NCBI GenBank assembly: GCA_963749715.1
Contig: CAVVNR010000008.1
Location: 637,059-701,058, forward strand
DNA length: 64,000 nt
From: Roseiarcus sp963749715
GTDB taxonomy: Bacteria; Pseudomonadota; Alphaproteobacteria; Rhizobiales; Beijerinckiaceae
Reading direction: 5' to 3'
Positions 18,956 through 28,613 of the stretch are shown here, in pieces. Position 1 is the stretch's first letter. Each line of letters starts with the position of its first letter. Under the pieces are notes generated by a model. It did not search any database. It saw only the letters and a list, made by a program, of their open reading frames with translations, and was not told the DNA's origin. The translations under genes were made by a program, and so were the position numbers.

Positions 18956-20373
18956 CTAGCCTCCCGCGCCGCGCGCGAAGCGGTCGCGCAGCCCCGCGAC
19001 CAGCGGGCCCATCCGGCTGCCATTGGAGCCTTTGACCATCGCAATGTCGCCGCCGCGCAAGACGCGGGCGACCATGTCCGTCAACTCGTTCGACCGCTCG
19101 GTCCAGGCGGCGCGCATCGAGGCCGGGGCCGCGTCGTAGAGCGCACGCGTGAGCGGGCCGGCGCCGAACAGGAGATCGACCCGGTTGGCGCTGAGGTCGG
19201 CGGCGAGTTCGGCGTGCATCGCCTCGGCCTTCGGCCCGAGCTCGAGCATATCGCCGATGACGGCGATCCGGCGGCCATGCGGTCCCGGCTTCGCCGCGGC
19301 CAGCAGCTTGAGCGCCGCGCGCATCGAGGCCGGATTGGCGTTGTAGCTTTCGTCGATGATGGTCGCCGGACCGTCGGGCGTCGCCACCGAAAAGCGCGCC
19401 CCCCTGCCCTGCTGCGGCGAGAACCGCTCAAGCGCCGCGGCGCAGGCGTCAAGGTCGGCGCGGAGCGCTTCCGCCGCGAGAAGCGCGCCGACCGCGTTTT
19501 CCGCCATGTGGACGCCGGGCGCGCCAAGGACGAACGCCAGCTCGCGGCCAAGGACCTCCGCCGTGACGCGGGAGCCGCCCTCGATCGGCTTGACCTCGAT
19601 CAGCCGCGCGTCGCAATCGGCGCCGCGGCCGAACGTCTCGACGCGCGGCGCCGCACGCTCTTGCTGTATTCGCCAGCCGTTCAAACTGCGGCGCGTCGCG
19701 ATTGAGCGCCGCAATCCCGCCCGGCTCAAGTCCAAGGAAGATCTCGGCCTTCGCGTCGGCGATCGCTTCGATCGAGCCGAGATATTCGACGTGAACGGGA
19801 GCGATGGTCGTCACCAGGGCCGCGTGGGGGCGCGCCATCCGCGTCAGCGGCGCAATCTCGCCGGCATGGTTCATGCCGATCTCCAGGACGCCGTAGCGCG
19901 CGCTCGCCGGCATCCGCGCGAGCGTCAGCGGCACGCCCCAGTGATTGTTGTAGGAATGAGCCGAGGCGTGGGTCGGGCCGCAGGCCGAAAGCATGGCGCG
20001 CAGCATCTCCTTGACCGTCGTCTTGCCGACCGAGCCAGTCACCGCGACGATCCGCGCTTTTGACCGCGCGCGAGCGGCGACGCCCAGCCGCGCCATTGCG
20101 CTCAGAGTGTCGTCGACGGCGAAAATGGGTCCGAGCGCGGCAAGCGGGGCCGCCCGCTCGACCGAGACGACCGCCGCGGCGGCGCCGGATTCGAAGGCGC
20201 GAGCGACGTGATCGTGCCCGTCGTGGGCGTCGCCCTTGATTGCAATGAAGAGAGCGCCCGGCTCGAGGGTCCGGCTGTCGATCGAAACGTCGCGGACAGC
20301 TTCGCTCAGCGGCGCGCTGGGGGCGGCGCCGAACGCGGCCGGTGAGCTCGGCTGGGCTCCACAACGCGGTCAT
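18956..20373 (-). CDS. murF: UDP-MurNAc-tripeptide--D-Ala-D-Ala ligase (two frameshifts)
   Basis: Adds D-Ala-D-Ala to complete the cytoplasmic peptidoglycan precursor. Begins MTALWSPAELT at 20373, overlapping the murE stop (ATGA). An extra base near 20339 breaks the frame after the first 13 codons; the true reading is LTAAFGAAPSAPLSEAVRDV. The middle section has the ATP loop VTGSVGKTTVKEML, HSYNNHWGVPLTLA and GMNHAGEIAPLT. A second extra base at about 19640-19648 moves the rest (RVETFGRGADCDARL, IIDESYNANPASM, GDMLELG) to a third frame. Restored length is about 471 residues, normal for MurF. It is the only copy here, so sequence error is the likely cause. Confidence 0.93.
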
Positions 20374-21812
20374 GCCGCTTCCCGGAGCGCGGCGCGCGCT
20401 TCGTCGGCGTCGGAGAACGGCAGAGTGCTGGCGCCGACGATCTGGCCGGTCTCGTGACCCTTGCCGGCGATCATGAGCGCGTCGCCCTCGGCGAGCATGG
20501 CGACGCCAGCCCGAATGGCCGCCGCCCGATCGCCGATCTCGACCGCCGAGGGCGCGGCAGCAAGGATTTGGGCGCGAATGGCGGCCGGGTTCTCGGAGCG
20601 TGGATTGTCGTCGGTGACGATCGCCACGTCGGCGAGGCGCGCCGCGATCCCGCCCATCATCGGCCGCTTGCCGGGATCGCGGTCGCCGCCGCAGCCGAAC
20701 ACCAGGACGAGGCGGCCGCGCACGAACGGCCGCAGGGCGGCGAGCGCCTTTTCGAGCGCGTCGGGCTTGTGCGCGTAGTCGACGAACACCGTCGCGCCGC
20801 GGACCTCGCCAATGCGCTCGAGGCGCCCGGGCGCGCCGCGCAGGCCTTCCAGTGCATCAAACACTGGGTCAGCTTCGCTGCCTGTGGCGATGCAGAGCCC
20901 GGCGGCGACCAGAGCGTTCGAGATCTGAAAGTCGCCGGGCAATGGCAAATTCAGGCGCCGGCGGCGGCCGCCGAACTCGAGGTCGAGAATTGACGAGAAG
21001 CGATCGCGCGCAGCCGATACGAGCCGGATCGTATCGCCGTTCGTTCCGACCGTGACGGCCTCGAGCCCGCGCGCGCGCGCGGCCGCAATCACGCGCGGGG
21101 CGATTTCGCTGTCGGCGTCGATGACGGCTGGCGCGCCGTCCGGCAAAAGGTCCTCGAACAGCCTGAGCTTGGCCGCGAGATAGTCCTCGACCGTGGCATG
21201 GTAGTCCATATGGTCGCGGGTCAGATTGGTGAACCCGCCCGCGGTGAGGCGCACGCCGTCGAGGCGCTTCTGGTCGAGACCGTGCGAGGAGGCTTCGATG
21301 GCGAGGCCGGCGACGCCGCTTGCCGCAAGCCGGTCGAGGAGCTCGTGCAGCGCAATCGGGTCCGGCGTGGTCAGCGATCCGTAGACCGTCAGCGGGCGGG
21401 ACACGACGCCGAGCGTCCCGATCGAGGCGGATTCGAAGCCCAGCGCCTGCCAGATCTGGCGCACGAAGGCGACGACCGAGGTTTTTCCGCTGGTGCCGGT
21501 GACCGCGACGACGATCTCGGGCTGACGCGGATAGAAGCGGGCGGCGGCGTGAGCGAGCGCGGCGCGCGCGTCGGCGACCTTGATGAAGGCGGCGTCCGGC
21601 GCCTCCGTCCAGCGTTCGGCGACGACCGCGGCCGCGCCCTTCGCCAGCGCCTCGCCGACATGTTTCAGGCCGTCGTCCTTCGCTCCGGAGAGCGCAAAGA
21701 ACAGGTCGCCGGGCGCGATCTTGCGGCTGTCGAACGCAAGCCCCGCGATGGCGCGCGAAGCGAGCGCGCCGTCGGCGTCCTTGAGCTCGAGGATGTCGCC
21801 AAGCCGTCTCAT
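20370..21812 (-). CDS. murE: UDP-MurNAc-dipeptide--meso-diaminopimelate ligase
   Basis: Adds meso-diaminopimelate to UDP-MurNAc-L-Ala-D-Glu. 480 residues from the ATG at 21812 (MRRLGDILELKDADGAL). ATP loop VTGTSGKTSVVAFV, then SLTTPDP, EASSHGLDQKRLDGV, NLTRDHMDYH (carbamylated-lysine region downstream) and the meso-DAP specificity motif DNPRSENP. The open frame continues upstream through out-of-frame ftsI sequence to 22730, giving a false 786-residue fusion. Start spacing from the ftsI stop is 11 bases. Confidence 0.97.
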   Translation of the reverse strand: MRRLGDILELKDADGALASRAIAGLAFDSRKIAPGDLFFALSGAKDDGLKHVGEALAKGAAAVVAERWTEAPDAAFIKVADARAALAHAAARFYPRQPEIVVAVTGTSGKTSVVAFVRQIWQALGFESASIGTLGVVSRPLTVYGSLTTPDPIALHELLDRLAASGVAGLAIEASSHGLDQKRLDGVRLTAGGFTNLTRDHMDYHATVEDYLAAKLRLFEDLLPDGAPAVIDADSEIAPRVIAAARARGLEAVTVGTNGDTIRLVSAARDRFSSILDLEFGGRRRRLNLPLPGDFQISNALVAAGLCIATGSEADPVFDALEGLRGAPGRLERIGEVRGATVFVDYAHKPDALEKALAALRPFVRGRLVLVFGCGGDRDPGKRPMMGGIAARLADVAIVTDDNPRSENPAAIRAQILAAAPSAVEIGDRAAAIRAGVAMLAEGDALMIAGKGHETGQIVGASTLPFSDADEARAALREAA

Positions 21813-21823
21813 CGCCCGGTTCT

Positions 21824-23742
21824 TCACTCCTTGCCGGTCTTGTCGGCGTCGGCTCCATACCCCAGTCGGGCGATGATGGGGAACGGCTGATTTGGCGGCT
21901 CCTTCATGGGCGCCACGCCCATCAGCGGCTCGACGCGACGGATGAGCGCGCCGGCGACGCGGCCGGCGTTGTAGGCGGCGGTATGAAATCCGTGGTCCTC
22001 GGGCGCGGCCTGCGGATCGTCGTAGATGGTCAGGTAAAGGTACTTCGGCTTGTCGGCCGGGGTGATCGCCATGAAGGTGGTGAAAACCTTGTTCTCCGAA
22101 TAATGGCCGTGGATGATCTTGTCGGCCGTTCCGGTCTTGCCGCCGACGTAATAGCCGGGAATGTTGGCGAAACTGGCAGACCCGTGGGTCGCGTTCGAAC
22201 GCATCAGGTAGCGCATCGATTTCGGACGTCTGCTCGCTTATGACGCGATGGCTGACCTTCGCCGCGTCATCCTCGCTGCGCGGCAGAAAGGTCGGCGTCA
22301 TCATCATTCCGCCGTTGGCCAGCGCGCACACCGCCATCACCGCCTGAATGGGCGCGACATTGAGGCCCTGGCCGAAGGCGATGGTCATCGTATTGAGAAG
22401 CGCCCAGTGCTTGGGCACGAGCGGCTCGGCGCTCTCCGGCAGTTCGGTGCGCAACCGGTCGAGCTGGCCCATCTTCCTCAAGAAGGCCTTATGGCCCTCG
22501 ACCCCAACCATCAGCGCAAGGCGCGCCGCGCCGATGTTCGAGGAATGCGTGAAGACTTCGGGCACCGTCAGCACGCGATGCGTGGCGTGAAAATCGTGAA
22601 TCGTGAACCGCCCGTAGCGCAAACTGTCGCGCGCGTCCACATGCGAGCCGAGATTGACCTTCCCCGAATTCGAGCGCCATCGCCAGCGAAAGCGCCTTGA
22701 AGGTCGAACCCATTTCATAGACGCCGACATTGATGCGGTTGATCTTGGTCGGATCGCGCACGTCGCCCGGATCGTTGGGATCGAAGTCGGGGAGGGATTC
22801 GAGCGCCAGAACTTCGCCGGTGTTGACGTCGACGACCATCCCCGCCGCCGCCTTGGCGTGGAAGCGGTCCATACCTTCGCTCAGTTCGTCGCGCAGCGCG
22901 TGCGTCGTCCTAAGATCAAGCGACAGCCTGACCGGCTTCAGGCTGTCGGGATCGACGGTGAAACCGGCGACGTGTGGATCGGTCAGGCTCTGCTGGTCGA
23001 GATATTTCTCCATTCCCGCGATGCCGACATTGTCCTTGTCGACGAACCCGATCACGTGCGCGCCGATCGGACCGTTGGGGTAGACGCGCTTGTTCTCGGG
23101 GAGGAAGCCGACGCCGGGCAGGCCGAGATGAAAGATTTCAGCCTGCTCCTTTTCGGTAATCTGGCGTTTGACCCAGATAAAACCCTTCTTCGAGCCCAAT
23201 CGCTCGCGCAGCTCTTTCGCATCGACGTCCGGCAGCACGGCGGTGATGAGCTCGACCGCCTCGTCCTTGTCGATGACGCGGTTCGGCTCGGCGAACACCG
23301 ACATGGTTTTGACGTCGGTGGCTAGGATCGCGCCGTTGCGGTCGACGAGATCGGGCCTGGCGCCGGAGACCGCCTCGTCGGCCGCGGCTTTCAGCGTCTG
23401 CGGCGGGTCGTGCGAGAGGCCGAGGACAAGGAGCTTCACGCTGATGGCGCCGTAAGCCACGAACAGGCCGAGCGCCAGAGTGCGGACCCGCGCGCCCGAG
23501 CGGTCGAGCCGCGTCGACAGAAGCTCGCGCGCGAAGGCCTTGAGCCTTGCTCGCGTCATCCCCGCGGCGAGCCGCGGGCGCGCCGCTCCCGCGGCGGGCG
23601 GCTCGAGATCGACGCCGAAATTCCTCGGCAGATACCGCCGCAATCGGGCGATGGCGGCGTCAGCCAAAGCATCAGCCGGATTCAGACGCAGCCATGCGCG
23701 GGTCTTGAAATTCGCGCCGGGATCGTTCGGGGCGCCGGCCAT
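21824..23742 (-). CDS. ftsI: Septal peptidoglycan transpeptidase FtsI/PBP3 (two frameshifts)
   Basis: Class B penicillin-binding protein that crosslinks septal peptidoglycan, about 638 residues. Starts MAGAPNDPGANFKTRAW at 23742 with a cytoplasmic tail of about 85 residues and one membrane helix (TLALGLFVAYGAISVKLLVLGL). The active-site serine is in GSTFKALSLA. After ALEFG, an extra G in a GGGG run at 22662-22665 shifts to the frame GKVNLGSHVDARD, which carries HSSNIGAARLAL. A second shift at about 22219 leads to MRYLMRSNATHG and the KTG box GGKTGTADK, ending at 21824. All three penicillin-binding motifs survive, so the gene is probably intact in the organism. Confidence 0.94.
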
Positions 23743-23745
23743 CCC

Positions 23746-24136
23746 TCACCTCACCGGAGGCGTGGAGTCCGCCGCGGCGACCGCCGGCGTCGCGTTGTCG
23801 GCGGTGAAACCGAGCAATTCAAGGGTGCGGCCGATCGAGTTGACCTTGGGCTGGGCATCTCGCAGTTCGTCGACGGTCGCGATCTGGCTTAGCGCCAGCG
23901 GCTCGAGGCCAAGCTTCGAGTTCGACAAGCGCCTGCACCCGGTCGGGCCGGGCGAGATGCGCATATTCGGCCCGCAGGAGATTGATGGCGTCCTTCTCCT
24001 TGTCGATGAGATGGCGCGTCTTCACCAACTGCTCGGAAGCGTAGATCGTGCGGTATTTGACGCCGTAGACATACGCCGCCGATCCGATCAGCGCGGCGAT
24101 CGCCGCCGCATGCATGAGACGCCACATCAGATTCAT
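23746..24136 (-). CDS. ftsL: Cell division protein FtsL (one frameshift)
   Basis: Short bitopic divisome protein, about 129 residues. Begins MNLMWRLMHAAAIAALIGSAAYVYGVKY (short cytoplasmic tail and membrane helix) followed by a coiled-coil periplasmic segment (EQLVKTRHLIDKEKDAINLLRAEYAHL; LARPDRVQALV). An extra base at about 23921 (an A doubled in GAACTCGAAG) moves the C-terminus to another frame: SKLGLEPLALSQIATVDEL to the end. Position between rsmH and ftsI, with a 4-bp overlap of its start with the rsmH stop, supports the call despite low family conservation. Confidence 0.88.
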
Positions 24137-25143
24137 CTCCCCCGCCGCCTCGGCAAGCGCGCCAGCGCCTCGATTGCTTCATCCATTCCTCGCGGCGGCG
24201 CGCCGGCGCGCAGGCCGAAGCGCAGCTTGGCCGAGCGCGAGCGCGGATTGGCGAGCGCTTCGGCTTCGCCAGGCTCGATCGGCTGGCCGCGCGGAACTTC
24301 GAATGTGGGCTGAGCTTGAGCAGGCTCGCCCGGCAGCCGACGCGACGCCGCCGACCCACGTCCAGAACGGCTGGCGAGGAACTGCTTGACGATACGATCC
24401 TCGAGCGAGTGGAACGTGACCGCCGCGAGGCGGCCGCCCGGCTTGAGGAGTCGCTCGGCGGCGGAGAGCCCGCGCACGAGCTCGCCAAGCTCGTCGTTGA
24501 CCGCGATGCGCAGCGCCTGGAAGGCGCGCGTCGCCGGGTGGGTCGCCTCGCCCCGCCGCGCCGGGGCGACCCGGGCGACAAGCCCGGCAAGCTCGAGCGT
24601 GGAAACGAACGGCTTCGCCGTCCGGTCGGCGACGATGGCGCGGGCGATGCGGCGCGCGGCGCGCTCCTCGCCGAAATGAAACAGGATGTCGGCGATCGTC
24701 GCCTCGTCCTCGTCGCGGAGAATGTCGGCGGCGGAGCGTCCATGCGCCTCCATGCGCATGTCGAGGGGCGCGTCAAAGCGCAGGGAAAAGCCGCGCGCCG
24801 CCTCGTCGAGCTGCATCGACGACACCCCGATGTCGAACACGACGCCGTCCACCGCCTCGACGCCCATGCGCTTCGCGACCGCGTCGAGCCCGCCGAAGCG
24901 CGCTTCCACGAGTCGAAGGCGGCCCCCGGACGAGGCCGCCAGAGCCGCGCCGGCGCGAATCGCCGATGGGTCGCGATCGATGGCGATTACCGTCGCGCCG
25001 CGATCGAGAAGGGCGCGCGCATAGCCGCCGGCGCCGAACGTCGCGTCGACATAGACGCCGCCTTCGCGCGGCGCGAGCGCTTCGATCGCCTCCTCGAGCA
25101 TGACGGGAACGTGGCCGAGCTCGGCCGAAGCGGGTCGGCTCAT
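24133..25143 (-). CDS. rsmH: 16S rRNA (cytosine1402-N4)-methyltransferase
   Basis: SAM-dependent methyltransferase acting on C1402 of 16S rRNA (formerly MraW). 336 residues from the ATG at 25143. Visible: HVPVMLEEAIEAL, SAM motif YVDATFGAGGYARALL, IDRDPSAI, FDIGVSSMQLDEAARGFS, and the C-terminal AVTFHSLEDRIVKQF and LRFGLRA. The start overlaps the mraZ stop (ATGA), and the end overlaps ftsL by 4 bp. Family-typical length. Confidence 0.97.
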   Translation of the reverse strand: MSRPASAELGHVPVMLEEAIEALAPREGGVYVDATFGAGGYARALLDRGATVIAIDRDPSAIRAGAALAASSGGRLRLVEARFGGLDAVAKRMGVEAVDGVVFDIGVSSMQLDEAARGFSLRFDAPLDMRMEAHGRSAADILRDEDEATIADILFHFGEERAARRIARAIVADRTAKPFVSTLELAGLVARVAPARRGEATHPATRAFQALRIAVNDELGELVRGLSAAERLLKPGGRLAAVTFHSLEDRIVKQFLASRSGRGSAASRRLPGEPAQAQPTFEVPRGQPIEPGEAEALANPRSRSAKLRFGLRAGAPPRGMDEAIEALARLPRRRGR

Positions 25144-25610
25144 CGCGGCGCCTCCCCCGGCGCATGCGCCTCGCGCTCGGCGCGCAATCGGCGAACGCGC
25201 GCCCGCGCCTCCTCGAGATGCGTCTGAAAGCGCGCCGGCGCCCAGATCTGAAACTTGTGCCCCTGCCCGACGAACACCGCCTCGCCATCGAGCCCCAGCG
25301 TCGCCTTGAGCCGCTCCTCGAAAAAGACCCGGCCCTCCGAATCGAGCCGAAAAATCTCGCTCATGCCAAGAAGCGCGGTGGCGAAGGCGTCGCGGGCCGG
25401 CGAATAGGGCGGCATCGTCTGCAACAGCGCGTCGATCTCGGCGATCAGCGCGTGGCCGCCGCAGTCGAGCGCCGGCGCGTCGAGCGACGGATAAGCGTAG
25501 ACGCCGGCGAAGCCGTCCCTCGCCAGCACCTGGCGGAAAGCCGACGGAATCGAGATTCGCCCCTTGGCGTCGAAGCGATGGATGAAATGGGAGAGAAACC
25601 GATCCACCAC
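25140..25610 (-). CDS. mraZ: Transcriptional regulator MraZ
   Basis: DNA-binding repressor of the dcw cluster, with a double AbrB-like fold, 156 residues. First half FLSHFIHRFDAKGRISIPSAFRQVLA and second half RDAFATALLGMSEIFRLDSEGRVFFEERLK carry the paired DxxGR(I/V) signatures (DAKGRISIP, DSEGRVFF). The start is a GTG at 25610 or 25607; I prefer 25610, with GAAGGG upstream. It heads the cluster, and its candidate binding boxes lie 80-115 bases upstream. Confidence 0.93.
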   Translation of the reverse strand: MVDRFLSHFIHRFDAKGRISIPSAFRQVLARDGFAGVYAYPSLDAPALDCGGHALIAEIDALLQTMPPYSPARDAFATALLGMSEIFRLDSEGRVFFEERLKATLGLDGEAVFVGQGHKFQIWAPARFQTHLEEARARVRRLRAEREAHAPGEAPR

Positions 25611-25689
25611 ACAGCCCTTCGACGCGCGAGCGCGCGACCGCCTGGCGCGGCTCAGCGCCGGGCGACGGCGCGAATGCGCGGTCAGTTGA

Positions 25690-25746
25690 CGGGATGGCGT
25701 GGGATAGCATGGGAGCCCATGGGCGTCAACGAATCCAAGGGGATTC
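25690..25746 (-). promoter_or_regulatory. mraZ promoter region with four phased MraZ-type boxes and two GANTC sites
   Basis: Read on the plus strand, CGGGA, TGGGA, TGGGA and TGGGC occur at 25690, 25700, 25710 and 25720, exactly 10 bp apart (5-bp box plus 5-bp spacer). That is the known MraZ operator architecture of TGGGN boxes at 10-bp steps. On the minus strand, TTGACG (25729-25724) and TATCCC (25706-25701), 17 bases apart, could be -35 and -10 elements that the boxes cover. GANTC methylation sites lie at 25731-25735 and 25742-25746, next to the -35. The box orientation is opposite to mraZ transcription. Confidence 0.75.
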
Positions 25747-25904
25747 CCGAGCGCGGGATCGCCCCCCAGCGCCATTAGGGGTTGTTAAGGTTAATCTTCC
25801 GTTAGGCGCGGGATTTTGGCGACGGCGCTTGCCTCGAAGACAGCGCGCCAGCCGAAGAAATCGGCCCGTTCGAACAGCTCGGAGCGACGTCGCGATTCTA
25901 TGGC

Positions 25905-27386
25905 TCAGTCAGAGGCGATCCAATCGAGATAGGCCCCGACTTTGTCCCACTCGCCGCGCCGGGCCGTCATCGCTACGTAACCGTCAGGCCGCACCAGCCA
26001 GATCCCGTCGTCGGCGAACGGCGCCCGGGTCTCGGCCTCCAGGAGATCGCCGTGCCGGGCGATCAGCGCCGCGCTTCCGCTGTTCTCCATCGCGAACAGC
26101 ATGAAGCGAGGCCGGTCGCCTGACCCCGCGTGGTGGCCCGCGCCGCTGACCGGCGCCCGCTCGCCCGCGGCCGGTCCAGAATGACCATGTCCCTCCGCTT
26201 TGGTTAGCGGAGAATTGGGGTAGCCGATCGACAATTCCGACATCTGATTGGTCATCGCCCGCATGACCGGCGAGAGGCCGAACAGAAGTCGAGCGAGATG
26301 GTTGCGAATGTTCTGCGCTGCCGCGCCCCGCATCAGCGCGATCGTCGTCAGACGGCCGGCGTTCGCCAGCACCTCCCTGCCGACCTCGCTGCGTTCGGCG
26401 CTATAGCTTCCGAGCAGCGGCTCGGGTTTCGCTGAGCCGCGGCAGACAAGCGCCAGTTTCCAGGCGAGATTGATTGCGTCCTGCATCCCAGTGTTCATGC
26501 CCTGCCCTCCGGCGGGGCTGTGGACATGCGCCGCGTCGCCGGCGAGGAACACGCGGCCTGCGCGATAGTCGGCGACCTTGCGCTCGTTGATCGTGAAGCC
26601 CGAGAGCCAGATCGGCTCGGAAGCCTTGACGCCGGCTGGGCCGCGCCGATCGAGGAGCGACTGCACCTCTTCGAGCGTCGGATCGGGCAGATGCTCGCCG
26701 ACCTTTGGCTCGCCCGCATCGGCGACGACCCGGTAGCGCCCGGGGCCGATTGGAAAGATCACCAGCGGCCCCGCTTCGTGCCAATAGGTCTTGATCTCGT
26801 CGAGCGGCGGCCCGCCCGCGAGGTGAACGTCGGCGAGGATGAAGTGGCTCGGCATCGTATCGCCCTCGAACTCTACGCCGAGGCCATGACGCACGAGGCT
26901 GTGCGCGCCGTCGCAGCCGATCATCCAGTCCGCATCGAGCGTTTCTTCGCTTCCGTCCGGGCGGCGCAGGAAGGCTGTCACGGCGTCCTCGTCGGCGACG
27001 AACCGGATCAGTTCGACGCGCCGCTCGACCTCGACGCCGTGCGAATTCAGATGCTGCTCCATCAGCCGCTCAGTCTCGCTCTGTGGCAGCATCAGCCCAT
27101 AAGGGTGCGGCGTCTTGAGGCCGTCGAAGTTGATCCGAGCGATCGTCGCGCCGCCGGCAACAATGTCCGCCTCTCGCACCTTGAGCCCGGCCTCGACAAA
27201 AGACGCGCCGCAGCCCATGCGGTCGATGAGTTCGAGGGTGCGGCTCCAGAGCACGAGCGCCTTCGACTTGTCGGTTCGCTCAGCCGCCTTGTCGACGATC
27301 CGGACGTTGACGCCGTAGCGGGCGAGCTCCGCCGCCATAGTCAGCCCTACCGGGCCAGCGCCGACGACGAGCACGTCTGGTTTCAT
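25905..27386 (-). CDS. FAD-dependent aromatic monooxygenase (PheA/TfdB class)
   Basis: Flavoprotein hydroxylase of the phenol/polyketide-hydroxylase class, 493 residues. FAD motif VVGAGPVGLTMAAELARYGVNVRIVDK at the N-terminus, the DG motif DADWMIGCDGAHSLVRHGLGV, and the second FAD motif GRVFLAGDAAHVHSPAGGQGMNTGMQDAINLAWKLA. The C-terminal thioredoxin-like part is shortened. Start is the ATG at 27386. The substrate is not evident. It is divergent from the SDR gene at 27501, and the two may act in one oxidation pathway; that is only an inference from position. Confidence 0.9.
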   Translation of the reverse strand: MKPDVLVVGAGPVGLTMAAELARYGVNVRIVDKAAERTDKSKALVLWSRTLELIDRMGCGASFVEAGLKVREADIVAGGATIARINFDGLKTPHPYGLMLPQSETERLMEQHLNSHGVEVERRVELIRFVADEDAVTAFLRRPDGSEETLDADWMIGCDGAHSLVRHGLGVEFEGDTMPSHFILADVHLAGGPPLDEIKTYWHEAGPLVIFPIGPGRYRVVADAGEPKVGEHLPDPTLEEVQSLLDRRGPAGVKASEPIWLSGFTINERKVADYRAGRVFLAGDAAHVHSPAGGQGMNTGMQDAINLAWKLALVCRGSAKPEPLLGSYSAERSEVGREVLANAGRLTTIALMRGAAAQNIRNHLARLLFGLSPVMRAMTNQMSELSIGYPNSPLTKAEGHGHSGPAAGERAPVSGAGHHAGSGDRPRFMLFAMENSGSAALIARHGDLLEAETRAPFADDGIWLVRPDGYVAMTARRGEWDKVGAYLDWIASD

Positions 27387-27500
27387 CGAAGTGCTCCTGA
27401 GTTGCAGCGCGACGCGCGTTCATTTTATCACCAACGCGTGGCGCGGGCTCGTCAGGCTCGAGCGCCGCGGTCGGCTATAGCCTTTTTGGGGAAGCGCGCA

Positions 27501-28265
27501 ATGGACGGTCTTGATGGCAAAATCGCGCTCATCACCGGCGGCGCGGGCGGCATCGGCTCCATGATCTGCGAAGCGCTCTTGGAGAACGGATGCCGGGTGG
27601 TCCTGCACGACCTTCCCGCATCCGGCGGCGAGGCGAAAGCGCGCGCGTTCCGCCAAAGATTTGGCGACGAGCGCGCGATCTTCGCTCCCGGCGATCTCAG
27701 CGACCTAAGGCGCCTGAAACGCGAGAGCGAGGCGCTCGCCGCCGAGGTCGGCGGCTTTGACTTTCTCGTCAACAACGCCGCGATCGATCCCGTCGCGCCG
27801 ATCGAGGCTTACTCGATCGAGGAGTTTCTGGCGGTTCAGACGATCAACGCCCATGCCGCCTTCATCCTCTGCCAGACGCTCGCTCCGCACATGAAGCAAA
27901 AAGGCGCGGGCGCGATCGTCAACGTCATGAGCGTCATTCTTTCGGGCGGCTGGTCGGAGAAGGTCCCCTACGCGATGTCGAAGGGGGCGCTCCTCGGTCT
28001 GACGCGATCCCTGGCGCGCGAGCTTGGTCCGCACAACATCCGGGTCAATGCGGTGAGCCCGGGCGCCATTCCGACGGCGCTCGAGCATAAGCACTACGGA
28101 AATGACCGCGCGGCCTTCGATCAGCGGATGATCACGATGCAGTCGCTGCCGTTCAGGTCGGATATCCGCGACGTCGCCGACGCGGCGGTCTACCTGCTGT
28201 CGCCGTTGAGCCGGTTCATCACCGGACAGGAACTGCACGTGAACGGCGGGATGTATATGGGCTGA
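27501..28265 (+). CDS. Short-chain dehydrogenase/reductase
   Basis: Classical SDR oxidoreductase, 254 residues from the ATG at 27501. Cofactor loop TGGAGGIGSMICE, NNAA motif (FDFLVNNAAIDP), catalytic serine region MSVILSGG and the YxxxK pair in VPYAMSKGALLGLTRSLA, then the NIRVNAVSPGAIPT loop and ITGQELHVNGGMYMG end. The acidic residue in HDLPASG after strand 2 suggests NAD(H) preference. Substrate unknown. Confidence 0.92.
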   Translation: MDGLDGKIALITGGAGGIGSMICEALLENGCRVVLHDLPASGGEAKARAFRQRFGDERAIFAPGDLSDLRRLKRESEALAAEVGGFDFLVNNAAIDPVAPIEAYSIEEFLAVQTINAHAAFILCQTLAPHMKQKGAGAIVNVMSVILSGGWSEKVPYAMSKGALLGLTRSLARELGPHNIRVNAVSPGAIPTALEHKHYGNDRAAFDQRMITMQSLPFRSDIRDVADAAVYLLSPLSRFITGQELHVNGGMYMG

Positions 28266-28613
28266 GGAAGTCCGCGGACGAGCGTTGGAGCAATGAAGAT
28301 TGCGCAACGGCGCCCATTTAACAGGTCATGTCGAACCGCGGATTCATAATCGCGAAGACGTTTGCGGCAATCCCTCTCGGCCCGCTCGCCGCCCTATCGC
28401 CACTTGCGACCGTCGCTCAACCCGACCACGAGCAACTCAGCTCACGCCGGAGGCGGCGGGTCGCACAGAAGGCATTTGCGCCACAGCGCCAACACGCACA
28501 AGGAGAGGGCGCGCGCCGGGGCGGAGCATATGCGGCAAATGCCCATGGGGACCACGCCCAAGAGCTGTTCGGTCAGGGCTGGTCCGGCGCTTCGCGGCGC
28601 GCGCTTCCAACAA
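28266..28613. other. Intergenic region between SDR and phosphoketolase, no supported gene
   Basis: About 350 bases between two convergent genes. One plus-strand frame beginning at 28328 starts with a hydrophobic, signal-like stretch (IIAKTFAAIPLGPLAALSPL) but soon becomes Arg-rich and runs into the end of the phosphoketolase gene, so I do not call it. No clear terminator hairpin was found. Confidence 0.5.

Noticed and set aside
20370..22730. A 786-codon frame joining ftsI sequence to murE
   Set aside because: The upstream third is ftsI read in one of its shifted frames plus an out-of-frame stretch. murE starts at the ATG at 21812 with normal length, so there is no fusion protein.
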